Both the position numbers and the translations under genes were made by a program. A DNA stretch of 64,000 bases from Hanleya hanleyi (Eukaryota; Mollusca; Polyplacophora; Lepidopleurida; Hanleyidae): assembly GCA_036873755.1 (NCBI GenBank), contig JAVTVY010039249.1, positions 98,552-162,551 on the forward strand. The letters are read 5' to 3'. This document shows positions 48,313-60,287 of the stretch, piece by piece. How positions within the stretch are numbered: position 1 is the stretch's first letter; each line of letters starts with the position of its first letter. The notes under the pieces were generated by a model that was not told the origin of the DNA, made no database searches, and saw nothing but the letters and a program-made list of their open reading frames with translations.

Positions 48313-48873
48313 GTTGAAAAACATCTCCCGATGGAAGCGGCCAACATTACGTGTAACTCGTAAAGCATGATGGGAGGTGGAACCCGACTACAGAAGCAAG
48401 GCCCATTGAAATGCATTGCAATGGGGAACCCCATTATTTCAATTTCAACATGGCTTCAAAATTTCGTCGGGAACCATGACAATCCCTATTGGAAATCCTA
48501 TGAGTCGTGGGTTCCCCATATGACAATTATTTGGCGGGAGATTTCACGTTGCTCTCCTAGATCTCCGTCTGATCGACGGAGGTAAAAAGCCGCCGACACG
48601 CTACCGATATTGATTTAGTTGCACTATTCCACTGAGTGCCAGCTCCTTCCAAACTTAACGCGGAAAACGTAAAGGAATCTTTTGTTCATACATCTCGTGG
48701 GATTACAAATGACAATTACACAAAGCCTCTTTGATATACTAGATCGGTGAAGCATATTTTCAGGAGAACATGAAAGCATACCGAATAGCATCAAGCTCTC
48801 CCTATAATGGCATTTAATCTTTAATAGCCCCTGAAACCCTATTCCTGAAACACCTCCGATATGTTTCTTGTTC

Positions 48874-49434
48874 TTAACCCTATCTGGTCTGGGTTTTTTT
48901 GACCTGTTGTGGCCTGGGTGGGGGGGCCGAAATGGCTCCCCCTAATTATTTTTCTTAACCCTTGAGCTAGGGGGCTGAAACTTACCACACTATACCCTTG
49001 GGTCAAACTCTACCAGAAAATGTAAAAAAAATCCAAGATGGCCGCTTTGATGACGTCACAGTGACGTAATTTTCAAAAACGACATTTTTGGTCGATTTTT
49101 CAGTCAAATTTTCCGAATTTTTTATTTATGCAATTTCTCCGCAAAAACTGCATGATAAATTAGTAAATATTAATTTGATGTGAAATAAAATAGTTTTTGC
49201 TCGCTTTTCATCGCGGAAAAGCAGAAATTTTGAAGAAATATGACAAAAACATCACTTTTCTGGGACCCTACGTGGCCGCCATCTTGAATTTTCCCATGAT
49301 CCTCTGCTAGGGGGGTTATGCAAATAGGCTCAAAATGACCCCAATAAGATATAAAGTCGCGGAGTTTCAGCTCTCAATTTATTGTCGTTCGTTCATTTCG
49401 CCCCTCCCCCCCCCCCCAGGCCAGGTAGGGTTAA
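48874..49434 (-). mobile_element. TTAA miniature element, intact copy
   Basis: TTAA at 48874-48877 and 49431-49434 bracket inverted ends of CCCTAYCTGGYCTGGG type. Inside, in family order: CTTGAGCTAGGGGGCTGAAAC, CCAAGATGGCCGC (YY1), TGACGTCA-CAG-TGACGTAA (paired CRE, second broken), a GTGAAATAAAATAG AT-rich core, ACGTGGCCGCCATCTTG (YY1; E-box decayed) and TTATGCAAATAGG (octamer). A poly-C tract precedes the right end. No coding capacity. Confidence 0.9.
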
Positions 49435-50516
49435 CAAGTGATTTCATCAAAGTTGTTTCTCAGCTTATGTGGTTCATAGGTCCGAGAATCGTCGAGGACG
49501 TTTTTGTACGCTCTTGAGCCTATTCATAGCCTCCGTTCAGGCAGAAAGTAGGGATTTAAAAGACAAAGCGATTCTGCAAATAAACAATTTCATATAGCGC
49601 TATTATGCCAGTTTGATTAGCTGAAAAGATTGTAAAGCAATATATGGTGGATTAAATATAGTGGTTCGTATAAGGCAAACTACCGGATTTAGCTATAGCC
49701 ACAAGGGGATTTCTCTGAGGTTTCAGATACCTTAAACATAAATATCCACCATGCAACACATAACCAGTTTTCGCTTTTGTGTGTATATACCTATTGCCTA
49801 TTTTGTCCTCACATGAATGCAATCCTCAGTCAGCTAGCCTTCGCTGATCAAAATATGTCAGTGTAAGAATATTTCTCCGGACGAGAGTGTGTATGAAGTT
49901 TTGTTTACCCTGTTAATCAGCAATGATTCAACAAAAACATTATGGACAGGGTTAAATGAGTTACCATGGTGATCCGTGAGGTAGCATTGTAGTTTAATTC
50001 TTGTCAGCGTACACTGTAGTTCAATACGAAAGTGTCAGCTTTCCCAATGGGTGACGAAAATACATGACCAAATAGACATAGCGCTGTATGTTTGGTTTTC
50101 TGTTGTTATATTTTGTGAGCGTCGGCTGTTTGTTTAATCTCTCTGCTGATGCATACAATTCTACCTGTCCAGTATAATGTTCAATTTGGGAAATACAACA
50201 TTTGTTTAGAAATCAGGAACGTCGCCTGAGGAAAAAATTTCAGCGAATCCAGTTTGTATTTCTCAAATCGCACCAGTAGTCAATGCAAATGTTATCAATT
50301 ATAGCCATTTGTCAATATATTATAAAATATGTGAAGGGATGACCATCAGGAGTTCATTACCGTGAAAATTCCACACTATGGTATTATGATCGTCTGTTCG
50401 AACCACTCCCCTTTTTAGTAAACCATCTTGAGATTTCCCCCTTGCTCTATTATACAACATGGGCCATATAATTGGCCGATGTTCTGTCTGTCTCTATCAA
50501 AATTGGTAGAAATGGT
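49435..50516. other. Unassigned AT-rich stretch
   Basis: No ORF, motif cluster or repeat that I can support. Confidence 0.4.
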
Positions 50517-50600
50517 TTGGAGATATTCGAACCCACGTCTTCTATGACACCAGTTGCCTGACTACACAGGATTGACATTCCACTGAGCCACGTCCCTTCC
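50517..50600 (-). mobile_element. Second, different tRNA-derived head
   Basis: On the minus strand GGGACGTGGCTCAGTGGA gives an A box (TGGCTCAGTGG), and about 50 bases on GTGGGTTCGAAT gives a B box. Spacing fits a tRNA-like Pol III promoter. It lacks a full cloverleaf, so I call it a SINE head and not a tRNA gene. The SINE at 50620 lies directly beside it. Confidence 0.55.
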
Positions 50601-50619
50601 AACACCAGTCAATGACGAC

Positions 50620-50815
50620 CACTCAAGTTTGTTTCACTCATATGGTGACAGTCAATTTGGTTGGTGGCGGAAGGTGGAATACCCGGAGAGAACCACCGCC
50701 CGTCAGCAAGTAACTGACAAACTTCCACACATGAACTAGCTGAGCTCAACCCGTGCCGATCCAGCGGTGTGAGGCTAGCGGTCACCAGCGAAGCGCCTTA
50801 GACCACTCGGTCACC
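50620..50815 (-). mobile_element. tRNA-headed SINE, copy 2
   Basis: Reverse orientation. The head carries GGTGACCGAGTGG (A box) and a B box decayed to GGGTTGAGCTC, with the GGCGCTTCGCTGGTGACCGC spacer also seen in copy 1. The body has TTTGTCAGTTACTTGC, GGCGGTGGTTCTCTCCGGG and ATATGAGTGAAACAAAC. A short tgacgac occurs at each end (50613-50619 and 50816-50822), a possible target duplication. The head is of Ser/Leu-tRNA type. Confidence 0.85.
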
Positions 50816-51292
50816 TGACGACGAAATGGTACGTAACATGTATGCCCCCTGACGTTTATCTGACTCATCGGGAACACAGATATTACATTTATTTTATTAC
50901 CTATATGGACATTGTGGAGAGCCACGGCCCTGGCAACAGCTACAACCAGCAGAAGAAAAATGAATGCTACCATGGTGTCTCTGCATATCAAACATGAGTA
51001 CTGCTGTACTTGTAACGGCTCGTGTAAAGGAAAGGTCCTCCAACACCGCGGCTCAACCATAGACATAGATTCAAGAGGCATGATATTAAAGCATCCTCGT
51101 GATGTTACTTGATGATAATACGTCATATACAAACAAGAGTGTGTAAGGCCCACAGTCATCGAGATCGCACACATCATATAATGTGATCAACCAAAGGAGA
51201 CGTACGCTCCACAACGGCTCAGGACCTCGGGACATCGGCTGGTTACAACCAGTTGGCCGAATGACAATTAGCAGCTAATCCTGAATAAGGTA

Positions 51293-51590
51293 TTTATTTA
51301 TTTATTTATTTAAATTCGACACCAAACAGGCACAGTGTGCCCACTCGAGTGGGTCGATAACAATATAAAACAATGGATAAGTTAATACATGATAATAAGT
51401 ATGGCTAAATAAGTATATAGTTAATAAATGAATGTCTATTGAAAAATTAAACCTTGTGTACAAATACACAGCTATATTAAAATTCTGTTTAAGATGAATA
51501 TGTACAAGAAAATAATTGTATGCCGATGGCTTGGAAACAAATAGGTAAAATAAGGTAAAAAATAGGTATATTCGAGGTCTGCATTAAATT
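51293..51590 (-). mobile_element. Second LINE 3-prime tail
   Basis: On the minus strand it ends in ATCGACCCACTCGAGTGGGC, CACTGTGCCTGTTTGGTGTC, then a (TAAA)n tail at 51293-51312. The short perfect palindrome CCCACTCGAGTGGG could form a stem near the 3-prime end. The upstream limit near 51590 is approximate. Confidence 0.55.
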
Positions 51591-52252
51591 TTGCTTATTA
51601 CTGCAAAACTAAAACGTTGAAAAGAGCTATGAAACATGCGAATAGTGTACATTCAACTGAGTTACAGTGGATGCAGCGATGGAAATTTTGAATATCCGAT
51701 GGAAGAGAGATTACAGGAATGTACCAGCAACGAAATTCGACTAATCATAACTACTCTCCCGAAGAGCAATGGCAATGATGAAGACGCCTTTCATTCAAGT
51801 CCTATACCCTTCGTATTCATAATGACCAGTCCATTAGAATCAGAACAAGAACGGTCAGCAGTTCTCAGTTACATTAGTAACGCATCATGGTGGTGCGATT
51901 CGTAGACAGATAAAATTTCATCCACAAATATTTCTAAATATCCCGATGCCATATGCATATCGATTTCAACACATTCAGTTGGGTGTTATGATCTGATGAA
52001 TACAGAATGAAAATCCAGATACTTTATCTATTATAAAGTCTTTTACCGACAGTAACCTGAACTATAATCTGGGTTTTCCAACTAGTCCGTCTGAGTGCTT
52101 TTTTGGACAGAAGGACAAAGGTGATAACATGATTAATGACATGTTTGCAGTGAAGAGTCCAGTTTCGGGTCTAGCCTTACACAATTAATCACGTAGATGT
52201 TGTATCCAAACGGTCTACATAAAGCTGTGAGTTGTCGAGTGGAAAAAGGTTT

Positions 52253-52579
52253 ATTTATTTTTATTTATTTATTTCCAATGATGACCAACGGGCCCAGAGG
52301 ACCCATGTGCAGGCTCCGTAAACTAAGACTAAACACTAAAGACTATACAGATAAGACAATAAATTAGGCAAAGAAAAAAAAACATAAATAATATACGTAT
52401 AGATTATAACATTATACATAAGGATATATCTCGGGCGGTAGATAAATTCACAAAACATACAATATGATAGGATCTGTAAAACTAAGACGATATTATAAGC
52501 AGGATAAGAGTAACCGTAAAAGATCCATAAGAAACAACACAAACCACATCTATAATTTAGGATAAAAATCTATATAAAG
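52253..52579 (-). mobile_element. 3-prime untranslated tail of the split LINE
   Basis: Read on the minus strand, this segment follows the LINE coding end across the inserted TTAA element. It contains GAGCCTGCACATGGGTCC and ends in AAATAAATAAATAAA-type repeats at 52253-52275, a common LINE tail form. No matching target duplication was identified with confidence. Confidence 0.65.
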
Positions 52580-52583
52580 TTAA

Positions 52584-53926
52584 AGGAATAGACAACCTTT
52601 GATAAACGTATATTGCAAATAAAAGAACAATTTCAGGAGTGTCCAAAACCATTTTTATTTCAATTTTGCAATTTTTTCCAACCGAGTAAGAAGCCGTTAA
52701 TGATAAATTCTGTGGCTTGTAAGGCCGCCGCCATTACGGCAAGTTTAGTGACGTCACTGGGCCACAGAACACTGCAGTGAACTGGGAGGACACGCACAGT
52801 TTGCCTTGCACTGGAATAATCGCAGCCCGATAGGCCAGCAGGTGTGGCTATACATTCTTGTATTCTGTACCCTGTAAATACCGGCTGATGTTTGTACAAT
52901 AACAATGATCTTATCCTTGTTGTTGAGAAATCGGGGTTGATCTGTCGGCCAGTCTAGACTGTCTAAGTGTCAAAAAACACAGCATCAAGTTGTCTGATAA
53001 AATATATGCTTTCGTTATTTTCCAATACTTTTCAGCTGATGACTACGCCAACATACGTCAACATAATTAGGCAGTAAAACTGACAGATTGTTTAATGTAA
53101 CCGAGAATGAGAATAATCTGATTTCTGTTTTACCAATTCAAAGAATCGAGCCTCAACAAAGACCGGCACGGGAAAACGAAACTAAATCTGCCTCAGCTGG
53201 AGGGCCATTTCTCCGGGGAAAGATTGTCCGGAGATTTTTCTCACCGTTGAACTGTTGCCGAAAGAAACTGTTCAGCATGACACGGCCGTTAAACACCCAC
53301 CCAAATATCTAGCGTGCGAGAAAATTTACCTGAGAAAGTTTATGGAATAAATCCTTGTCAGCTAATGTCAGCACCTGCACATGTGCTCATCTGATCGTTT
53401 CCTAACAGGACATCTCACAGCAGAGCCGACTAAACGAAATCGGCGACCCGGCCGGCTTTTACGGTACATGCATCCTCGAACGATTTCTACGGTAGATCGT
53501 CTTCAATGGGCTCGAACACGCCTGACACTTCTTGTATCCCTCGACACTGCTCCCAAGCAGCGTAGATGAAAGCACGGTTTGGCCCAGCCAGCCATTGTCA
53601 TCAGTCAGGTTGAAACTCCCGGAAATGCAAGGCGTCGGACCCTTGGAAAAAGTTGAAAATCACTTGCTGCCATGTTTGCTGTCTTACAGCAGAGAGGCCC
53701 AATGACGTCATGAGCTAGTTGTCACGTGGATATCACTCCGCCGCTCATTGGTTAGACCATAAGGATGGTGGCTCCCTTCATTCAACACATCTGGTCATTT
53801 TCCCAATGTTTGGGAGTATTTTTCTTCGTTAGAAAGAATCTCAAAAATAGGAAAAAAATATTTTTGGGCTCTGTTTGGATTGTTCTTTCAGTCGCAGTTT
53901 ACGTTTGCCAAATGTTGTCTATTCCT
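52584..53926. mobile_element. 1343-bp TTAA-flanked DNA element inserted in a LINE
   Basis: TTAA lies at both borders (52580-52583 and 53927-53930). Inside, both ends begin AGGAATAGACAAC as inverted repeats, and similarity continues about 55 bp (TTTG..AAACGTA and AAAGAACAAT in both). A TTAA target duplication is the hallmark of piggyBac-type transposition. The interior is GC-richer than its host and holds short ORFs (52660-52905 minus, 53088-53312 plus) without transposase motifs, so it looks non-autonomous. Removing it and one TTAA rejoins the LINE coding end to a stop a few codons on, which supports the borders. Confidence 0.85.
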
Positions 53927-54860
53927 TTAACATAAAACTCACTAGGAGATAATTTAAAATTAGTTATATAAAATTGTACGCAATGAGTGCTTAAAGATTG
54001 AACTGGAGCAAAAAGATCCAGATCTGTTATATCAGAACAGAAAAATATTTGATTAAAACTGTGCATGCACCTCTGGATAGGAGAAAATTTTAAGACATTT
54101 TTTCGATGCTTGCTATTCCTAAAATATGTAAAATTACGTAAAACCCTAGTCGAGGCATGAAAATTCAGTTTCGCTAAGATGGCTGGACAATCGTAAAAAG
54201 AGTTAGCACATTTATGAAGAAAAACAAGATCTAAAAAAGTCATTCTTTGGTCCAGCTGAAGTAGGTTAAAAATATAACAATATTGCGAATATTCTTCACG
54301 ATCGTACGGCAGGCCAGATTTAAAACATAATTGTTTTTACAAATTTACGCTTTACACACTCAACCATATAGCAATTTCTCTTTTGCCACGGAAACCACAC
54401 AACAGAACAATATTCAAGATGTGGTCGAACGTGTGCTTTATATAAACAAATGAGGGATAGTGTGTCGGAAAAAGATGAACAAGTGCGCTTTACAAATCCG
54501 AGCGTTCTGAATGCTTTGTTAACAACGTGCGATATGTGAGCCTTAAAATTTAAGTTACTTGTTAAAATAACAAGAGCAGATCCATTAATGTCATAATCAT
54601 GATACTCAGATGTTCTCTTGTTCGTGTAAGAAATCGGAAAAAATTGATTTCCAATCTATACACCAATTATACACATTCGTCATATCCCCTTGTAATCGGA
54701 CACAGTCATTAATAAATGTAATATGCTTGACAATTTTGGCATCATCAGCATACAATAAACAAGTGAAGTATCTTAAAACTAATGGTAGGTCATTAATCAA
54801 GATTACAAACAGAAGGGGACCTAAAAGGGAATCCTGGGGTACAGAAGGTTACCAAACAGT
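53927..54860 (-). pseudogene. 5-prime-truncated LINE reverse transcriptase (Jockey/CR1-like), frameshifted
   Basis: On the minus strand a broken reading frame reads through RT palm motifs. VPQDSLLGPLLF is at about 54850-54815 (the usual G is D), LINDLP follows, and LLYADD has YADD at 54752-54741. After a frame change come HISHVVNKAFRTLGFVKR and HLEYCSVVWFPW, typical of the RT thumb/connection in CR1/Jockey-type LINEs. After another break comes TFLDLVFLHKCAN. Stops and at least two frameshifts show it is dead. The coding end is cut at a TTAA by another element. The tail of the same LINE resumes at 52579 and runs to a TTTA repeat, so the LINE is split in two. Clade assignment is inferred from motif order. 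Confidence 0.85.
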
Positions 54861-55419
54861 ATAAAATTGTCGGTTAAAGGATGAGAGATATCGCGTAGTA
54901 GGATTCTACCCCTCCAGGGTAAAATCGACCCTGAAAACACAATTAATCATGAATCTTTTCTTCAATATTTACATACCCATTGTACCATCCTGATCCTAAG
55001 GTTAGAGATTAGTATAAGCTACAGTCCATATTTCTAAGCGACAGAAGGAATAGTTTGCAGATCAACAGGAAGTAAAGATTGAATATATCGAGCATTATGT
55101 TCGTGGCCAAAGACGACACAGTTTTCTGTCAGTGTACACTTTATTCTGTATATAGAACGAGAACACATTAATCAGCACACGAATTGATAACAGTGGTTGA
55201 TCTTGAGTCACAGATTTCAGATGTACTCACTATCATATGTATTGGTCGGACACAGGTTGGCACTTCCTAATTCGACAATCTTCCTGTTCAATAACGAAAA
55301 GTCAAAATTCAGTTTCTCAATTAAGGAGAATACGACCCTAATAATTAACATTAATTAATAAGTAATGTTTTCCATATACTATTATTTCAAAATACATACA
55401 TATCGAGTTTGACCTAATA

Positions 55420-55585
55420 TATAAGCGCCTAGTCCGTCATTCAATATTCAGCCATATATTCTTAATCCATATGATATACGTTGTAAAGTCGTTATCTAGC
55501 GTATGATGTATCTCAGTCACGATGTGACTGTTCATATGAACACTGTGAGGATCTTGAAACACATAGGTTCATAAGTCTTTCGATT
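55420..55585 (+). repeat. Block P copy 3 (fragment)
   Basis: Shares CCTAGTCCGTCATTCAATATTCAGCC, ATTCTTAATCCATATGATATACG, GTATCTCAGTCACG and GTTCATATGAACACTGTGAGGATCTTGAAA with copies at about 1.3-1.7 kb and 34.4-34.8 kb in the same order. It has lost the middle portion (coordinates give the extent; segments are quoted in part only for identification). Confidence 0.7.
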
Positions 55586-57400
55586 TCGACATCCACCTGC
55601 GTTGAAACTAGAATTAATGGCAACTAGGACATTTGCGAGACAGTATCATCAATGTGTTGGCATAATACAGAATCGTATAGATAGACGATGCCCGCATTAA
55701 CAAATGAGCATCAGTTGTTCAAGAAACTTATTCGACTTAATACGCTATTCGGTAAACCGTAATAATTATGAATTTGAGGCGTCGGCACTAATCAATTTAT
55801 ATATGTTTTTCGTGGGCATTGAAAAGGGGACAGCGTTTTCTTTTAAGCAACCCGAATCCTGATCTATTTCATCAGCTGTGTTTAGAGCACGAAAATCGTC
55901 TTCGCCAGTACAAAGGACCAGTTTCAAGCAAATCTGGTGATTCTGAGATGAAACCAAAGATAGCAACTTCTGACTTGTCAAGGCGAGTTGGTTAGGGGCA
56001 GTCTCTTTGTAATACGAAATCTTTTGCAACAGAATTGATAATGGTTCTTATCATATACCTATGCGTGCTAGGATAGTGATACACACTCGCGTTTTCTGTT
56101 TTTGTATCACCCTAGTCGCTATCTGTATCGCCCTACTCGGTAACCGGAACTATTTTTGCTGGTGACCTTGGCAACCTGTCGGAGAAAGTCCGTGAAGCCC
56201 GTTGTGGTCTAATAATAGAACTGAAAACTTTACACATGCTGATCCGTTCTGAAGGGTATTTCCAGATCAATACAAATGGATTTACACTTGCGATAATATA
56301 TGCATATAGCCTATACTAAACCTATTCTGAGTCTGATTTTGGCCTTCCTGACCGTCAATCTGAGCCTTGTTAACTTACGATGGGCCGTATCCGCCGTACC
56401 TCACTGATTACTGTGCGACGAAATCATTGAAAAGTTCATCAGCAACAACTTACGAGAATTAATTTAAATAGTAACGCTGAATGATGTAAAAATTTCGACA
56501 AAAAGAATCTAGTCGATTATGATAACATCCGTTTTATTCCAAGACTCAAAATCAAATATAGGCCTGTTACCCGGTATTTGAAATTGTTTCTTGATGGCGA
56601 ATACAAATGAACGAAAGACAAACTCTGTGGCTCTACCGCGTGACCACGTTTTCAGTGACAAGAACTGAACGAAAGCACGAACACATGGCTACTCTGGTTC
56701 GTAATGTTGTTTAGTCTATATGTCGTAAGTCTCTTAACGTTGAAAATAAACACGCCGATATTCCTCCCCCCCGCCCCCCCCGTTCGTCTTCGGTGAGGTG
56801 ATAACCGATGCAGCAAATCTCCATTTTAAGGCCGCCATGATGGGGACTGCACGCTCCCCGCCTGGCCATGGATTATCGGTGCAATTGCCCCTGCAAGCTC
56901 TGCTTGACTACTGCTTTATAGGAAACATCTGAATTCCAGGGACAGACAGTTGATCCACAGTTATAAAATAGACAGCAATTCAATCACGTGTTTTCTTATT
57001 CAAATCAAAAGTCATTTGAAAAATTATGTTTGATGGAGAATTTCCGTACGCCTGTATCGATCCATCATGTTTCGCAGTTCGAATGACAGTTTGTTGAACA
57101 ACACATCAAACAGTATATATGTACGTTTCAAGTTCACCATTTCTGCATTCCTCGATGTCAAATATTACGGGAGATAATCTTCCAACCTGACTGTCTTTCT
57201 TCTCTCTTTCTCGTTTTGTTTATCCTGACCTAGTTTGTTCCATCGCGCGAGTTTATTTTTGGCCCAGTGCCACGTGCGCGGATTTATTCAATTAGGTCAA
57301 ATGAGCCTTACCACGTTACGTACACAATCAATGCGCGTCATAACACATAGTTCGGAATTCAAACGCCCTATTAGGTGAATAAAAACATCCTAAGAGTTCG
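55586..57400. other. Unassigned stretch
   Basis: Mostly AT-rich with no supported gene. A CG-rich patch at 56760-56900 contains AAGGCCGCCATGATGG, a YY1-like site. An 87-codon minus-strand ORF at 55766-56029 has no recognisable motif. Confidence 0.35.
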
Positions 57401-57420
57401 GTATATGATAAATATATCAT

Positions 57421-57571
57421 CATGACACTGTGTTGTTCCCGCACTTTCTATCAGCTCTCGTTCTCGGAGTCTGATCGCCGCATCGACCTCGACCTGCGGT
57501 CTCGGTCGATACGGCGATCAGACTCCGAGAACTCGAGCTGATACAAAGTGCGGGAACAACACAGTGTCATG
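57421..57571. repeat. 151-bp inverted-repeat hairpin with tandem G-A mismatches
   Basis: Arms 57421-57494 and 57498-57571 (74 bp each) enclose a 3-base loop. They differ at six positions. Four of these form two adjacent double mismatches, at 57458-59 opposite 57533-34 and at 57489-90 opposite 57502-03. Both are TC facing TC on the plus strand, so on the minus strand they are CGAG facing CGAG. The arms are more GC-rich than the flanks, and a looser AT-rich extension reaches about 57401-57590. It could be a short foldback element or the source of a hairpin RNA. Confidence 0.85.
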
Positions 57572-57599
57572 ATAATATATATATATCACATCATGTTTG

Positions 57600-59879
57600 A
57601 GGCGTATGACAAGGAGCGAAAATCCCAAGCCTGGACGTTCGGACTTCGCCATGCGTTCATAAACAATTTCCCTTTATGCATTGTATGTTGCTACATGCGT
57701 AATGTCTGTGCCATGATGTGATAACTTTCTCAAAATCTGAAGTTCAATTTATACGTGCCGATAAACAACCCTCATCGTTCTTCAGATGCCTCTGACTTGG
57801 GATTACGCTTAACAACTATTAATCACAGGTATTTGCGTTTTATTTTAGAGCCACTGTTGCGAGGCTTAGTGAAAAAATCTCTGCAGCTTCGATTTAGTTT
57901 ATTTGCGATCCAAGTGTGTTGGGATGGATATAATAATAAATCTGAAATCCTGGTGAAGATTTGGATCTGGTTCCCGAGATATGTGGTTCATTATAGAATC
58001 TCAAAGACAGCAATCATATTATTTTTCTGAAACAACATCATCTATATATAGTTTTTATGAAATATAATATACACGAATATCGAAATAGATTCTAGAAATC
58101 GTGTGCACAAGGCCCGATGTCACTCATATGCTCGCCACCTTGTTAGGGGTTACCTCCAATTAATCGAAGCACTGCCTCGATGCCTTGGAGATGGATCGCG
58201 AAATCTCTCCGCTGAAACCATGAGGACAGAGCCGGGACCCATGGCGACTTGTCTCGGTTTTGTCTCGCTCGAAAGGTCCCTGTATATGGGTATGATATTT
58301 ATTGATAATATCGAAGGGTCCCGGTTTTATAGGTCCATATATTGTTATCGTGAATTTGGTCAATTCTAAACCTCTGAGGAGTTCAGATCGTTTTGTAGAT
58401 ACTATATTATGGGGTCGCTCATCATAGCGCAGCAAAAATTGGATAACTATGTAACGGAGAACAGTAGGAAAATAATTTGAAACGCTTTTTTCGCGGTATT
58501 CAACGTTTAATCCGTATATCCATATCATGATTTAATGCATCCAATTGAAACTGAGCCTTCTTTTATCTGTATAATCAAATTATTGAATTTTATTGTATAG
58601 TCTGCATTATTGGGTGTATACCTCACTGATATCCTTCGTGGAATTAATAACCGCATAGTGTCAACTCAACTGGATATAACTCGAATAATAATATGTACAA
58701 ATAAGCAAGGGTTAATTATTTTCTTTATTTTCTTTAACCAAACAGAATGGGTTCGTTGGACGATAAACATCGAATAACGTCATAATATACTTCATTGCAA
58801 TATAACATCAGGGATTTATGCGTGGAATCATCTCTCTAGAAAGAAATACCTGAAAGCTGCAACCAAGCTTCCAACTCGCCATAACAGTATCCCTCGCCAT
58901 AACGGAATTTGATTAATTTTATTGAACTACATTTGTGCGATGAGCAACATAGTTGTTATAGTATCGAAGAGTCATACGCATGGAAATCTTGAGAAAATCA
59001 GATAAAAATTACACAATTACCCGCAGGATATATATGCCTCCCCCATCTTCCTCGCCCCTTATAGCCATAAGGTACCTATTCTAAGATCATATCACTACCC
59101 AATGGCGCAGACGCACGCATTCGCACAGTTGTTCGGATACTACTACCGAGTCACACGCATGTACGACTCATATTGCCTGTTTCATACTACTACACAGTGG
59201 CGCGGACGGCTATTTATAGCATAAATGAGATTGAGAGAGAAAGAATAAATACACCGTTGGGAGATTCGAAACCTGGACCCATCACACACGTGGACATTAG
59301 GACCCATCATAAACTCGGACATTATGTACTTTAGGCATTTCAGTATGCAACAAGCTCCACTTGAACAATTGTTATTTTCACAATCTGCTCAAACTGGCCA
59401 TTGTTACCATCAACATCCCATCGAGACTTTTTAGTCCAATCCAGAAGAGTGATATTACTCAACTGGACTGATAAGTCCCAAAACTAAATAACGTTATTTC
59501 GGTAGGAAATTGAACTATTTTCCCCAAAATAAAACGGGCATTGTGTTCGTCGTGTTCAAAATTATTCATAAAAAAATCAAAGTTAGACTGACTAAAAGCT
59601 TTCTCAAACTAGAGTACAACAATGTACTTCTGAAATCCACTATGTTGCGGTGAGATGATTAAGAGCGTGGCTGCTGACATCGCTGGTGGTTATTTTTTCA
59701 GATAGCCGAAGATAACCTTCTGTTTGCACTTGAATTGTCCCTACGGCAGCTTACTGTACGCTCAACCAATTAAGAGGAGGTGGGACTTTTAGTCGTTAAT
59801 ATTGTTCATTGATAAATTGGCTAATATTCTTCGTCTCTCAGTATAGCTAAACGCGAAGTTAAACTTTCTGCATCGTCTC
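57600..59879. other. Unassigned AT-rich stretch
   Basis: I see no repeat or gene here that I can support. Overlapping opposite-strand ORFs of 88 and 122 codons at 58103-58528 have no recognisable motif. Confidence 0.4.
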
Positions 59880-60168
59880 TGAAATGACGCAGATGGAGAT
59901 CTGACTCTCAGTTTTCATTGTTTTTCTTCAAACGGTGTGGCTGTTTCCGGAGCAAATGACATATATAAAAATGAAATATTAGAATATAACGTCACTAGGA
60001 TGTCATCAGATCGATCGTCTTGATTTTGGTTCCAGTAGAGCTTGACTCCGAGCTATATTTTGAGAAGTTCTAGCCACTAACCAAAGAGTAAGAAAAGTGA
60101 ATAGTTTGGAAGGGTGAAATTCCCTAGGCTGCCGTGCAACATAAATCATCAAGGCCAGGTAGAGGTAC
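59880..60168 (+). mobile_element. Decayed TTAA miniature element copy
   Basis: The segment keeps the family order in degraded form: GAGATCTGACTCTCAG, AACGTCACTAGGATGTCATCA (a broken paired CRE), CCAGTAGAGCTTGACTC, CCACTAACCAAAGAGTAAGAAAA and a final AAGGCCAGGTAGAG. Neither TTAA end survives. Confidence 0.5.
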
Positions 60169-60287
60169 AGTCAGGCTTTAACCAGGTCCTTGTCAGAGCT
60201 TGAATTGTCCTTGCCATGAGCTACACTGGAATTTTAGATCTAACTACGCTTTTTATTTGAGTAACCCTTTGAGATTGATCTGTAGAA

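Noticed and set aside
51636..51905. 89-codon plus-strand ORF
   Set aside because: No recognised motif, and it lies between LINE fragments; not enough to call a gene.
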